64,000 bases of DNA from Candidatus Poseidoniaceae archaeon (GTDB lineage Archaea; Thermoplasmatota; Poseidoniia; Poseidoniales; Poseidoniaceae): assembly GCA_949373095.1 (NCBI GenBank), contig CASIBY010000011.1, positions 23,959-87,958 of the forward strand, read 5' to 3'. Below are positions 9,304 to 18,040 of the stretch, one piece after another. Each line of letters starts with the position of its first letter. Positions within the stretch are counted from its first letter, which is position 1. Position numbers and translations under genes: made by a program. A model generated the notes under the pieces. It did not search any database. It was not told the origin of the DNA and saw only the letters and a list, made by a program, of their open reading frames with translations.

Positions 9304-9927
9304 TCAGCGGAGCGGTTCTCTCCAAGGCGAATCGTTTTCGGGAAGTTGTTCCAAATCGGGCATCCCTCTTGTGATTCGCTTGAATGGGGTTCGTTCAACA
9401 GGACGTTGTTGCTTTGTGCTTTGGAGGCGGGCTGTCAGGGCTCTGATCCCTTGTTCTGCAAATGCGAGCCCAACAAGAAGTAGGCTGAGTACAATGTGCC
9501 CTTCAAGTTGGTACGCTGCAAAGGGTTTGATGTAGAGTTCTTGTTGGGTAACAATACCCTCATCTTTGACAGTCTCTATGGTATAGGTTCCAGGTTCCAA
9601 TTTACCGTTCCATTGGGGGACCTCTTCGCCTAAGTCTCCGTTCCAAGAAGTGATTTCTGTTTGGTTGTTAAGTAGAATAGAATAGCCAATTGCACCCGAA
9701 TCAGTGTCCCCTGCTGAGAAGGTGACTGCCATTCTTGCAGGTAATGCACGGTCAAGGTCTGCAACTGGGGCGACGACGACTTCTCGGTAGGTTTGAGTTT
9801 GAGAAGGCGAGTTGACCTCGTTGGGAGCCTCCTGTGAAGCCACAGCAGACCAGAGGCTATTGACGACGAGAACTGCAACGAACCACATGACCGGATTTAT
9901 CCAGGCATTCCCTTTCGTCATAGCCAA
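9304..9927 (-). CDS. Membrane protein of unknown function, signal peptide plus C-terminal helix
   Basis: I do not recognise this family. The first 30 residues form a signal-type hydrophobic segment (WFVAVLVVNSLWSAVA). An extracytoplasmic region of about 110 residues follows with alternating beta-type pattern (WNGKLEPGTYTIETVKDEG), then one helix (IVLSLLLVGLAFAEQGI) and a short basic cytoplasmic tail. That gives a single-pass anchored beta-domain topology. It converges on polymerase DP2 with the two stop codons one base apart. Confidence 0.65.
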   Translation of the reverse strand: MAMTKGNAWINPVMWFVAVLVVNSLWSAVASQEAPNEVNSPSQTQTYREVVVAPVADLDRALPARMAVTFSAGDTDSGAIGYSILLNNQTEITSWNGDLGEEVPQWNGKLEPGTYTIETVKDEGIVTQQELYIKPFAAYQLEGHIVLSLLLVGLAFAEQGIRALTARLQSTKQQRPVERTPFKRITRGMPDLEQLPENDSPWREPLR

Positions 9928-9994
9928 CGATTAACCCTTCACCTTCATATGGTTATGTTCTAGGGCTAGAAAATGAACTATTGTTCAAAAAGGT

Positions 9995-10732
9995 CTATTC
10001 TTGAGTTATAAAATGCCTAAAATCAACATGTAAGCATTCTAAGATTTTCCTCATCCATGTCAATTTTCTAATTTTTTGCTCCTCATCAGTACTCCCAGAC
10101 CAAGAGCCAATTTTGCCAGTTGAAAAACCAACCAACTCCACTTTATTCAGGTCAATCCCTAGCCAATGGAGAAAGCATGCTGCGCGGTCCCCATCAGTGA
10201 ACCCACCGGGATTGTGCATGCCGCCGTAGGAATCGTTGGTCTGATGTGTTAAAATCAAAGGAGGTTGTCCGTTTTCAGCCCATTGAGGTAACAGCCTCTC
10301 CCACCGATGTTGGTTGTCCCCGTGGGCATGGACCACCAAGGTTACGCCAGCCGAAGCAGCACGGTCCAAATGTTCTGCCCCGTCGAGGTCGGTGACGACA
10401 CAAACGGGATTGATACCGTCTGGAAATGCACCGACGGCTCCGTCAGCCGCGATGTAAGAGGTTCCATCAGGCCATTGGCGATTCAAGTCCCCCTTGACCG
10501 TAGCCGCCCCAACCAACACGATATGTCGCGCTTTGCGCAACTCGTCCTGGATCTGATTGAGAGTGTATTGTCGAGCATCGTTGGACCAATGCGGAACACC
10601 GAGAGGTTCCGAGGTTTGAAACAGCTGATAGAGTCCATTGGCGCTCTTAACATCGTCCTCATAGGGCCAGCCAAAGGCGGCACGTACATCGTTTTGAATG
10701 TCAACCACTTGCGTAAGAAGCGATTCATCCAT
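9995..10732 (-). CDS. mptE: 6-hydroxymethyl-7,8-dihydropterin diphosphokinase, MptE type
   Basis: Archaeal MptE (DUF115 family) activates 6-hydroxymethyl-dihydropterin for folate-like cofactors. Visible signatures are HIVLVGAATVKGDL, YIAADGAVGAF, the PVCVVTDLDG metal/nucleotide segment, VHAHGDN, and GGFTDGDRAACFLHWLG, in family order. The ATG at 10732 is preferred because GGAGG lies 4 bases upstream. A GTG at 10756 would add 8 residues. It is divergent from the primase gene priL with a spacer of about 80 bases. Confidence 0.87.
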   Translation of the reverse strand: MDESLLTQVVDIQNDVRAAFGWPYEDDVKSANGLYQLFQTSEPLGVPHWSNDARQYTLNQIQDELRKARHIVLVGAATVKGDLNRQWPDGTSYIAADGAVGAFPDGINPVCVVTDLDGAEHLDRAASAGVTLVVHAHGDNQHRWERLLPQWAENGQPPLILTHQTNDSYGGMHNPGGFTDGDRAACFLHWLGIDLNKVELVGFSTGKIGSWSGSTDEEQKIRKLTWMRKILECLHVDFRHFITQE

Positions 10733-10810
10733 GGCGCCTCCAACCGTCACAGCCACAAGAAACCATCTCCAACATTGAACTTCATAATCCGTGGCCGCTG
10801 AGGTAGGCCT

Positions 10811-12052
10811 ATGCCCGTCCCAACCTTACCCCCGGTTTTGACGGATGAAGTCACCTTTGCACGCTATCCGTTTCTTCCACAAGCGGCCCAATGGATTCGG
10901 GACATGGCACAGCGTCATTCAATTGACCTCAACGAACTGCTCGATGGCCCGTGGATGGAAAAAGCCCGTCAACGAGCTCGGATTCGTCTCATTGATTCAG
11001 TACAATCGAAAGAAGGTGTTCAGGTGGTTGGTGGAGACATTCACACCGAGGAAGGACGGCTCATAGAGGCGTTTTCGTTCTATTATGCCCGTCTCGTCGT
11101 CTGCGCAAGCGAAGACGAACGATTGATTGCTCGGTGGGCGCAAGCGGAAGCAGCTCGTGCAGAACAACTGTTGATTCAAGATGAAGTCAATTTACCGGTT
11201 CTTGCTGAAACCTACATCTCGGAAGCAGTCCGAGCCTCACAGTCTGCAGGTTCAGCAGTTGTAGCATCTTCCTCAATGAGCATGCGTCAATTACGGCAAG
11301 GTAACTCTTCAATCTGGAAAATCGGACTCTCCGATTTCATTGAAATCTGTCCTAAAATCACTGGAGACCGTTGGCGGCTTCCCAACGTTGACCTGAAAGA
11401 CGGTTGGGTAACACTCCATAATGAACGACAATACACATCGTCAGCCAAACTTGCACGGTTGCTTCGAGAGCGTATCAAGAGAGGCATTGAGCAAGAGGCG
11501 TTAGAGAAGATGGCTGAGGTCACGACAGATTTGGCCGTTCGCCTTGCTGAGCCAGTGGGAATCGTTCGTAATTTGATGGCTAATAAAGCGAGTGAAGCCA
11601 TCGCCTTGGTTGGAGCAGAAGAGAGCGATTGGCCTCCTTGCATGCAAAAAATCATTGCTGAACTCACTAACGGAGTCAACGTTAACCACTTTGGACGCCT
11701 CTTCTTAGCATCAATGGCCGCTACTCTTGCACTTCCGCAAGAGGCTTGTGTAGGCTTTTTCAGAGGGGCTCCAGATTTTAGTGAATCAACAACTTCCTAT
11801 CAAGTAGAGCATGTTTACCAGCACGAGTACACTCCTGCTGGATGTGGGAAACTGAAGATCAATCACAATTGCCCCGTCCTCCCTGGAGACAATCGAACCT
11901 GCGACCAACCCTGGATGGACCATCCTCTGAAGTACATACGAGCAACACAGCGATGGAAGCGCCTTACATCAAGGCCGGCAGAATCGGTTGAAAAGGAACC
12001 TGCCCAGCCCGAAGGTTCCGCAGAACACAACCCCTCTTCTGATGACGATTGA
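10811..12052 (+). CDS. priL: DNA primase large subunit PriL
   Basis: Regulatory subunit of archaeo-eukaryotic primase, which positions the catalytic PriS and carries a 4Fe-4S cluster. The N-terminus (RYPFLPQAAQWI) and helical middle fit the family. The C-terminal half has the cysteines expected for the cluster: PPCMQKI (about 276), AGCGKLKINHNCP (about 343 and 352) and RTCDQPW (about 363), with the HPLKYI segment just after. An extra cysteine occurs in EACVGFF. The last 40 residues are low complexity. GAGGTAGG precedes the ATG. PriS is not in the window. Confidence 0.93.
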   Translation: MPVPTLPPVLTDEVTFARYPFLPQAAQWIRDMAQRHSIDLNELLDGPWMEKARQRARIRLIDSVQSKEGVQVVGGDIHTEEGRLIEAFSFYYARLVVCASEDERLIARWAQAEAARAEQLLIQDEVNLPVLAETYISEAVRASQSAGSAVVASSSMSMRQLRQGNSSIWKIGLSDFIEICPKITGDRWRLPNVDLKDGWVTLHNERQYTSSAKLARLLRERIKRGIEQEALEKMAEVTTDLAVRLAEPVGIVRNLMANKASEAIALVGAEESDWPPCMQKIIAELTNGVNVNHFGRLFLASMAATLALPQEACVGFFRGAPDFSESTTSYQVEHVYQHEYTPAGCGKLKINHNCPVLPGDNRTCDQPWMDHPLKYIRATQRWKRLTSRPAESVEKEPAQPEGSAEHNPSSDDD

Positions 12053-12103
12053 ATCCAGAGCGACAGAGATGTTGCTAAAAGGTAAGGTAGACTTCCACCT
12101 ATC

Positions 12104-13699
12104 ATGCGGTGGTTGCAAGACCCATCTGGGGGCCAAGAGTCAAAGGTTCCCTTATCCTACCGTATCGTACGCCGTTTCTATCGTTTCCTCACTAATATTT
12201 GGTTTCGGGAAATTAACATTGTTGACGATGAAAACCTCCCACCTGAAGGCGGTCTGTTGTTCATCACATGGCACCCAAGTGGCTTGATTGACCCCATGCT
12301 GATGACTGCAGCCCTACCGGGTAAATTGACGACTATTGCGAAACACACTCTGTTCAAAATTCCCATACTAGGGCGCATATTGAAAACATCGGGAGTGGTT
12401 CCAGTTGAGCGTCCAAGAGATTCGGATGACAAACAAGCATCACGGGCGAGAAATGCTGCCATGCTTTCTGAAATGTCGGTACAAATTGCCCATGGAGGAC
12501 GGGTTTTGATTTTCCCAGAGGGAACGACACATGCTGAATCGGGCGTGAAACGCGTACGTTCAGGGGCGGCAAGAATTCTCCTTCATGCTCGTCGTGAGGC
12601 TCAAGAAAAAGGACTGCCTGAGCCACAATTGGTTCCGATTGGTCTTCATTATTCCGAATCACATACGTTCCGTGAACGAGCTGCTGTGGTTATTGAACGG
12701 GTAATGGATTTGAACCCAATACCTGCAACAGTGCCGGATTCCTTCGAGCAGGACCGTTTGGACCGGATGTGGATTGAAGAGGTTACTAAGGCCATTGATG
12801 TTGAATTGCAGAGGGCAAACTTGTCGAAAACCTCCTGGAGGGAACGGACCATGATTTGGAAAGGTCGGAGCCTTGCCTACGCCGAAAAGAACCGGATTGC
12901 AGGCGGAAAATTGGTCAAGCCGACCTATGCTGAATCCGTTTTAGGTGCTCGCCGGTTGCGAGCAGGTTGGGAATACATGATGGTTCACCAGCCTGAGGAA
13001 ACCAAACAGTTGGCTGAAGACTGCGAAACCCATTTCTCAGAATTGACACGAAGAGACATCACGCCTTACGATGTTGATGCTCGTCCAGAAACACTCTCAG
13101 CAATGGGTTATCTCAAGGTGCTTACCGTGTGGCTGTGGGCGCTTGTATGGATGTTTGGGCTTGTTACATGGAGTGCAATTGCAGGGAATTATCCACCGTA
13201 CAAAGGGAACGGTCTTCTGAGCTGGCTGATGAAAAAACGAGAGATTGATACCTCTGTAATTGGAACCATCAAAGTGCTCTCAGCCATTGTGTTCTTTCCA
13301 CTCTGGTGGATGGTTGCGTCTGCATTCGTCACGTGGTCACTTCTAAGTGCTTCAAGTCCGATAAATTCTCTTCTTCTGTCCCACTGGTTGCTTGAATATG
13401 TCACGTACTTACCAGCCGTTGGCGTATTCCTTCTCTTCTTGGTTTGGTGGCCTATGTCCGCTCGATTGCATTTGAAGTTGTATGCTCGCCTTGTCCGCAG
13501 TTCCCGAGATTTGAAGCGATGGAAGATTTGGAAGGACGATGATACTAACTGGGATGAATTAGTAAAAGTTCAGAGAGAACTCGCCGCTCGTTTGGTCAAA
13601 ACAGGTGCTGGGCTTATTCTGCCGGGGGACGCTGATTGGAACGATCCACCATCTGGAAAAGATGACATGGTCTCAGTACAAGTGCGACCAACCGCTTGA
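12104..13699 (+). CDS. Glycerol-phosphate acyltransferase-like (PlsC/GPAT family) membrane protein
   Basis: The acyltransferase motifs are clear: WHPSGLIDP near residue 55 (the H-x5-D form seen in GPAT/SCT1-type enzymes rather than bacterial H-x4-D), GVVPVERPRD, and FPEGTTH near residue 140. The C-terminal third holds three or four hydrophobic helices (LTVWLWALVWMFGLV, VFFPLWWMVASAFVTW, LPAVGVFLLFLVWW). Family members acylate glycerol-phosphate or dihydroxyacetone-phosphate, an ester-lipid step foreign to classical archaeal lipid synthesis. It is 531 residues long and lies downstream of priL by about 50 bases. Substrate unproven. Confidence 0.8.
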   Translation: MRWLQDPSGGQESKVPLSYRIVRRFYRFLTNIWFREINIVDDENLPPEGGLLFITWHPSGLIDPMLMTAALPGKLTTIAKHTLFKIPILGRILKTSGVVPVERPRDSDDKQASRARNAAMLSEMSVQIAHGGRVLIFPEGTTHAESGVKRVRSGAARILLHARREAQEKGLPEPQLVPIGLHYSESHTFRERAAVVIERVMDLNPIPATVPDSFEQDRLDRMWIEEVTKAIDVELQRANLSKTSWRERTMIWKGRSLAYAEKNRIAGGKLVKPTYAESVLGARRLRAGWEYMMVHQPEETKQLAEDCETHFSELTRRDITPYDVDARPETLSAMGYLKVLTVWLWALVWMFGLVTWSAIAGNYPPYKGNGLLSWLMKKREIDTSVIGTIKVLSAIVFFPLWWMVASAFVTWSLLSASSPINSLLLSHWLLEYVTYLPAVGVFLLFLVWWPMSARLHLKLYARLVRSSRDLKRWKIWKDDDTNWDELVKVQRELAARLVKTGAGLILPGDADWNDPPSGKDDMVSVQVRPTA

Positions 13700-13810
13700 A
13701 CTTGCTCGTACCTTCTAGAGTCAAAAGGAATCAGGCACAGCACGGACAAAAATGCACAAGGTTTTGAATGAAAGGTCGTCAGTGGACTAACAAGGAGCGG
13801 AGTTGAAGCG

Positions 13811-14932
13811 ATGACCAGAACTCTTGTATTGACGGTTGACCGGGATAACGACCTTGGCATCAAGACTTCAATTCGAGGGCCCGTTGTCGGCCGGAGGCAA
13901 GTCCTCACCGCTGCTTTGAAACTCGGGATTGCAGACCCTGAAGAAAGCGACACAAACGCAATTCTTGGAGCATTGTCTCAACACGACGCCTTGGTTGAAG
14001 CCAAGGGAGAGGAAGATGAGATCGAAATCGCTATTCTTACCGGTGATGAAAAGGTTGGAATGCGCTCAGACCGAGCCGTGGCAGCTCAACTTGAGGAAGT
14101 AGTCTCCTTGTTTCAACCAGATGAAGCCATTCTTGTTACAGACGGTGCTGAAGATGAAAGCGTCCTACCCATCATACAATCTCAAGTCCGCATTGACCAT
14201 GTTCAGAAGATTATTGTCAAGCAATCGAAGGGTATTGAAGGGACGTACTATTACATCGTAAAAGCCCTTGAAGACCCAAAATGGCGCTCAAAAATCATGA
14301 TTCCACTTGGTGCGGTCATGGCCATATTGGGACTCGGAATCATGCTACCCAACGAAATCGGCGGGATTGTCATCGGTGCCCTCCCCTTGGTCCTCGGGCT
14401 GTACATCTTCAGCAAAGGTGCAGGAATTGAATCCACGGTTAATCGTGTAATTCAAGAAATGCGAGAAAATGCCGACGCTGCGATGTTTTCCTCGCTTCTT
14501 TGGACGGCCACTCTTTTTAGTGCTATTTTCGCCGTAGCGGAAGGGTGGCGTGCATTCAGCCAGCAAGATGTCAATTCGGCAGCGCAGTCCGTTGTATGGT
14601 TGAACGTGATTCACTCTTCACTCGCCTGGATTATCATTGCCTTCTTGACATCAACAGCTGGATTCATGCTTCTTCGTTTGAAGCGTGGGTCGTTTTCCGG
14701 TAGTCTGATTGTCCTTAGCGTGTTTGGCATGGTCGTCTACTCCTTCCTCAACACGGCTCTCGATATCGCCATCCGTGTACTAGAGGGGTCATCTTACGAA
14801 TTCAGCGTTAACATGATTCTCAACGACTTGACAACCCCATTGATTTGGGTGGTTGTGCTCTGGATGGTAATGACTGTTGTCCGAACGCTCCAAGCAAAAC
14901 AAGCCCAAGCTGACCGATATTGGGGAATTTGA
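13811..14932 (+). CDS. DUF373 family membrane protein
   Basis: The start MTRTLVLTVDRDNDLGIK, the GPVVGRRQVLTAALKLGIADPEESD segment and VTDGAEDESVLPII are characteristic of the archaeal DUF373 family. The N-terminal half is soluble with alpha/beta character. The C-terminal half has about six hydrophobic helices, beginning with IMIPLGAVMAILGLGIMLP. The function of the family is unknown. AAGGAG lies 9-14 bases before the ATG. It ends one base before the stop of the convergent CBS gene. Confidence 0.82.
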   Translation: MTRTLVLTVDRDNDLGIKTSIRGPVVGRRQVLTAALKLGIADPEESDTNAILGALSQHDALVEAKGEEDEIEIAILTGDEKVGMRSDRAVAAQLEEVVSLFQPDEAILVTDGAEDESVLPIIQSQVRIDHVQKIIVKQSKGIEGTYYYIVKALEDPKWRSKIMIPLGAVMAILGLGIMLPNEIGGIVIGALPLVLGLYIFSKGAGIESTVNRVIQEMRENADAAMFSSLLWTATLFSAIFAVAEGWRAFSQQDVNSAAQSVVWLNVIHSSLAWIIIAFLTSTAGFMLLRLKRGSFSGSLIVLSVFGMVVYSFLNTALDIAIRVLEGSSYEFSVNMILNDLTTPLIWVVVLWMVMTVVRTLQAKQAQADRYWGI

Positions 14933-15397
14933 TCACAGAATAAAACGCGGCATCACTTTTGCAAGTGTGTTGTGACCAACGACTCCAACGAGGGTCCCTT
15001 CCCGGTCTACGACTCCAAGTTGGTTAATGTCATGTGTAAGCATCAATGCTCCTGCCTTCAATAGCGGTGTGTCTACTCTTACGGTCAACGGCGGATGGTT
15101 CAACAGTTGCTGTGCGGGAATGGAATGCATCCAAGCAATATCTCTGTTAACGGTTTTACGAGCGATCAATTTGAGTAAATCAACAGCATGAAGTCGGCCC
15201 ATGGGCGCTCCTTCATGGTCGACGATGAAGATGTGGTCCCAGTTGTTCTGCGTCAAAGAATCCAATACCAGCGCCATTGAGTCGGAATCGAGCATGGAAT
15301 GAGCATGCTGCATGGTTTGGCCACAGGTGACATTTCTCGCTGCTTGAGCGCCAGGTGAGCGGCGCGTGGATTTACGGTTTCGGGCCTTGGTCGCCAT
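14933..15397 (-). CDS. CBS-domain pair protein
   Basis: Two CBS motifs fill most of the 154 residues: a first around residues 35-75 (DHIFIVDHEGAPMGRLHAVDLL) and a second around 105-150 (INQLGVVDREGTLVGVVGH). CBS pairs (Bateman modules) bind adenine nucleotides and regulate partners. With no attached catalytic domain, the partner is unknown. A basic, Arg/Lys-rich N-terminus of about 20 residues precedes it. Confidence 0.82.
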   Translation of the reverse strand: MATKARNRKSTRRSPGAQAARNVTCGQTMQHAHSMLDSDSMALVLDSLTQNNWDHIFIVDHEGAPMGRLHAVDLLKLIARKTVNRDIAWMHSIPAQQLLNHPPLTVRVDTPLLKAGALMLTHDINQLGVVDREGTLVGVVGHNTLAKVMPRFIL

Positions 15398-15539
15398 GGG
15401 TTCTCAGCCGTGTCCCGCAACCTACCCTTTTTGAAGCCTTCCTTTTTTCCACTTCCCCGAAGAACATTTCCGGATACCCGCGATAAATGCATGCACACAT
15501 TGCCTCAACTGATAAATTGAAGAAACCATTGGGACGACT

Positions 15540-15962
15540 ATGGGAACAGTTCCACATGATGAAATCAATGCCCTTCGGGCAATGGATGGTTATGAGCAGA
15601 TGCTTGAAATCGACCGCCTCACTCGTGTTTACCAAACAGATGAAGCCACCATTCGGAGTGCTCTTTCATCCGGGCCTGGCCTCAATGCTCCTCCTTCAAC
15701 ACCCGCTCCAGCGTGGGACCCCTCCCAGAAAACCAGCCCGCTCCCTCCTCCTGCGGCTCCTTCTCATGTCGGACCGACCATGGTGAATAGGGAACAGTTC
15801 CGGTACGAATACGACCCAAGTCGTGAGGCTGCACAACGCCGAGAACAGATCAATCAAGCCATTCTCTGCTCTGCTTGTGGTGTTGCACTAGGGATTCCAG
15901 ATGTTCGACCGATAAAGGTCACTTGTCCAGCTTGTTTGTTTGAAGCAACCTATACTGAATGA
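15540..15962 (+). CDS. Small zinc-ribbon protein, function unknown
   Basis: The N-terminal 45 residues are helical, a proline-rich linker follows (residues 55-80), and the C-terminus has a CSAC...CPAC pair spaced like a zinc ribbon (about residues 116-135). No family recognised. The next gene on the same strand starts about 40 bases after its stop. Confidence 0.6.
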   Translation: MGTVPHDEINALRAMDGYEQMLEIDRLTRVYQTDEATIRSALSSGPGLNAPPSTPAPAWDPSQKTSPLPPPAAPSHVGPTMVNREQFRYEYDPSREAAQRREQINQAILCSACGVALGIPDVRPIKVTCPACLFEATYTE

Positions 15963-15999
15963 ACGCATCCTTGATGTGGGATGCTCAGGAGGGGTGCTC

Positions 16000-16743
16000 A
16001 TGCGTGACGGCTCTCCTCGCCTTTGGCCCTATTCTCCGGCGAATTCTCCAATTGCACTCCCTGACCGTCCGATATTATGCAGTGCAAACGAAGTCGTCAC
16101 GCTTTTCAACTCTGATGATGTTCCCGACTTCACTACCAAATTGGACGGGAAGGCCCTCACGAGTTACTTGGCAGGGTATGGGACAGAGAATGACTCTCTA
16201 GATGCAGTTTTAGGAGCTCAAGGGGTCGCTCCAATGGCTCAACGGCGCCCGATCTTACTACTCGGGGAGCTTGCCAATCCCTACCGTCTTCAGGACATCA
16301 ACATTGGCCCCTTGCCCGTATTCCCCGTTCGAATTGAAGATGTCTGCAGGACATGGGCTGACGGCTTAGATACTCGTGAAGCCTATCCGGGGGTCCATCA
16401 CGTAACGCTAGCACGAACTCCCGGTTGGTGGGAGCATTCTCATCTCGGGATGGCAACGGTTGAACAGATGAAAGCATTGATTGGATGGCTTGAGAACGGG
16501 GTTCGCGGCTCATGGCGACCGGTGAAATTAGCGGAAGGGAGCATCCGTCTTGATGTTGAATCAGATTTAGAGCCCCCCACAAAGCAAGACATCACTTGGG
16601 ACGGAGTGGTTGAGCGTGTCGAACTGACGATGCCTGCCCCGACCGGTCCAATGATTGACCTTACAACGTTGATGGTGCCGATTCATACCCGACAAGGGTG
16701 CTACAATCACCGCGGTAGGCTTTCGCCCGATGCGCTCACATGA
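16000..16743 (+). CDS. Conserved-looking protein of unknown function
   Basis: No family was recognised. The frame is open from 15940, but AGGAGGGG at 15987-15994 points to the ATG at 16000, giving 247 residues. The sequence is soluble, without signal or membrane helices, rich in Pro and Trp, with phrases such as RRPILLLGELANPYRL and HVTLARTPGWWEHSHLG that look like a folded enzyme core. Its 3' end overlaps the end of ribD by 37 bases on the opposite strand. Confidence 0.6.
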   Translation: MRDGSPRLWPYSPANSPIALPDRPILCSANEVVTLFNSDDVPDFTTKLDGKALTSYLAGYGTENDSLDAVLGAQGVAPMAQRRPILLLGELANPYRLQDINIGPLPVFPVRIEDVCRTWADGLDTREAYPGVHHVTLARTPGWWEHSHLGMATVEQMKALIGWLENGVRGSWRPVKLAEGSIRLDVESDLEPPTKQDITWDGVVERVELTMPAPTGPMIDLTTLMVPIHTRQGCYNHRGRLSPDALT

Positions 16744-17909
16744 ACCAGCGGGACTTCCACGACAACCTCTTTCAGAAAAGGCTCATCCCATCGTTGGGAT
16801 GATGTATCTAAGCGTCCAGTGACGTACTTCTGGATATAGTGCTCGACGTGTCTCTTCGCCCCAAACCAGTTCATGGGAGGGCTATGAGCCCGGCCTTTTC
16901 CGAGCACGTCCGCCGTGATTCCAGACGGAACAGGTGACCCGTGTTCATGCTTTGATCGGACGAGGTAGAACTCGTCGACCAACCCTTCGTCTAAGAATTT
17001 GTGAATAGTGGTCGGGCCACCTTCTACGAGAACACGCTGAATATTTTGGTCACCCAATTGATTGAGCAACGATGGTAATCCAGCAAAAGAGGACTGAACC
17101 AACATGGCCTCGCCCCCGTCGGTGAGAAGTTGAGCGTTCGGAGGGCACCGCCCGTTCGGGTCGATGACGACTCTGAGCGGTTGCCGCTTTGGTTGACCAA
17201 TGCGCACGGTAAGGAGAGGGTCGTCACGAATAACCGTCTCAACTCCGACGAGAATAGCGTCGCAATCCTGTCGTAACTCGTGAACCTTCTCGAGGCAACC
17301 GGGCGAGGTAAAGCGCCCAGCATCCAAAGAGCGATCGTCAACAGAACCCTTTGCATCAACGGCAAGCTTGACCGTAACAATGGGTTTTCGGTGCTCACAC
17401 CAGTGGAGGAACGGCCGCATTAGTTCTGCGGCTTCATCCGCCATCAACCCCATCGATGTAGGAATTCCTGCGTTTTCAAGTACGTGTTGCCCTTTTCCTC
17501 GAACGGTTGGATTTGGGTCTTCATGAGCAATAATCACTTCTTGAACACCAGCCCACATCAGTGCCTCGGTACAGGGAGGGGTTCTTCCGAAATGATTGCA
17601 CGGCTCAAGGGTCACGTAAGCAACTGCACCGTTTGGCGAGTGTCCCTTTGCTTCCGCATCATGAATCGCCATTTGTTCAGCGTGAAGTCCTCCAAGATGG
17701 TCGTGCCATCCTTCGGCAATAACCTTGCTATCTTTTACCAAAACGCAGCCTACTAGCGGGTTCGGGCTCACTTGACCTCGCCCCCGTTCAGCGACTAAAA
17801 GAGCCCGTTCCATGAAGAAACGCTCCTGCTCAGTCCAGGTTCTGCCCATGGTAGAACGACATGGCTTTGGTTCAAGACACCTTGCATCTTTCTTTACGAG
17901 CCCTTTCAT
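16707..17909 (-). CDS. ribD: Bifunctional riboflavin deaminase/reductase RibD
   Basis: Bacterial-type fused enzyme that deaminates and then reduces the pyrimidine intermediate of riboflavin synthesis. The deaminase zinc motif is present as HAE (in GGLHAEQMAIH) and PCNHFGRTPPCTEA. The reductase domain has VKLAVDAKGSVDD, ILVGVETVIRDDPLLTVR and RVLVEGGPTTIHKFLDEGLVDEFYL. Archaea usually use separate ArfC-type reductase and deaminase, so the fusion suggests acquisition from bacteria. The product could instead start at the ATG at 17849 (MGRTWTEQERFF), which matches the family N-terminus better. I keep the longer start because a TATA-like element at about 17948-17956 fits a leader before 17909. Confidence 0.88.
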   Translation of the reverse strand: MKGLVKKDARCLEPKPCRSTMGRTWTEQERFFMERALLVAERGRGQVSPNPLVGCVLVKDSKVIAEGWHDHLGGLHAEQMAIHDAEAKGHSPNGAVAYVTLEPCNHFGRTPPCTEALMWAGVQEVIIAHEDPNPTVRGKGQHVLENAGIPTSMGLMADEAAELMRPFLHWCEHRKPIVTVKLAVDAKGSVDDRSLDAGRFTSPGCLEKVHELRQDCDAILVGVETVIRDDPLLTVRIGQPKRQPLRVVIDPNGRCPPNAQLLTDGGEAMLVQSSFAGLPSLLNQLGDQNIQRVLVEGGPTTIHKFLDEGLVDEFYLVRSKHEHGSPVPSGITADVLGKGRAHSPPMNWFGAKRHVEHYIQKYVTGRLDTSSQRWDEPFLKEVVVEVPLVHVSASGESLPR

Positions 17910-17954
17910 AGATTAAATTTGAAGTTATGGAGGGGGGTCGTAAGGCGGCATATA

Positions 17955-17975
17955 TTCAGTTTGAATAAAACTGAA
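17955..17975. promoter_or_regulatory. Inverted repeat between ribD and the lipid-kinase gene
   Basis: A perfect 8-5-8 inverted repeat, TTCAGTTT-N5-AAACTGAA, lies in the AT-rich divergent spacer. It abuts the TATA-like run that would serve ribD on the minus strand and sits about 20 bases upstream of an AATATG run that could serve the plus-strand gene. Its symmetry and position fit a dimeric regulator site. No regulator can be named. Confidence 0.4.
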
Positions 17976-18040
17976 CGCGAAGTGAATAATAACAAAATAT
18001 GAAAAATTAGCGAATCATTCAAGGCTCCAGTGCCACTGTA

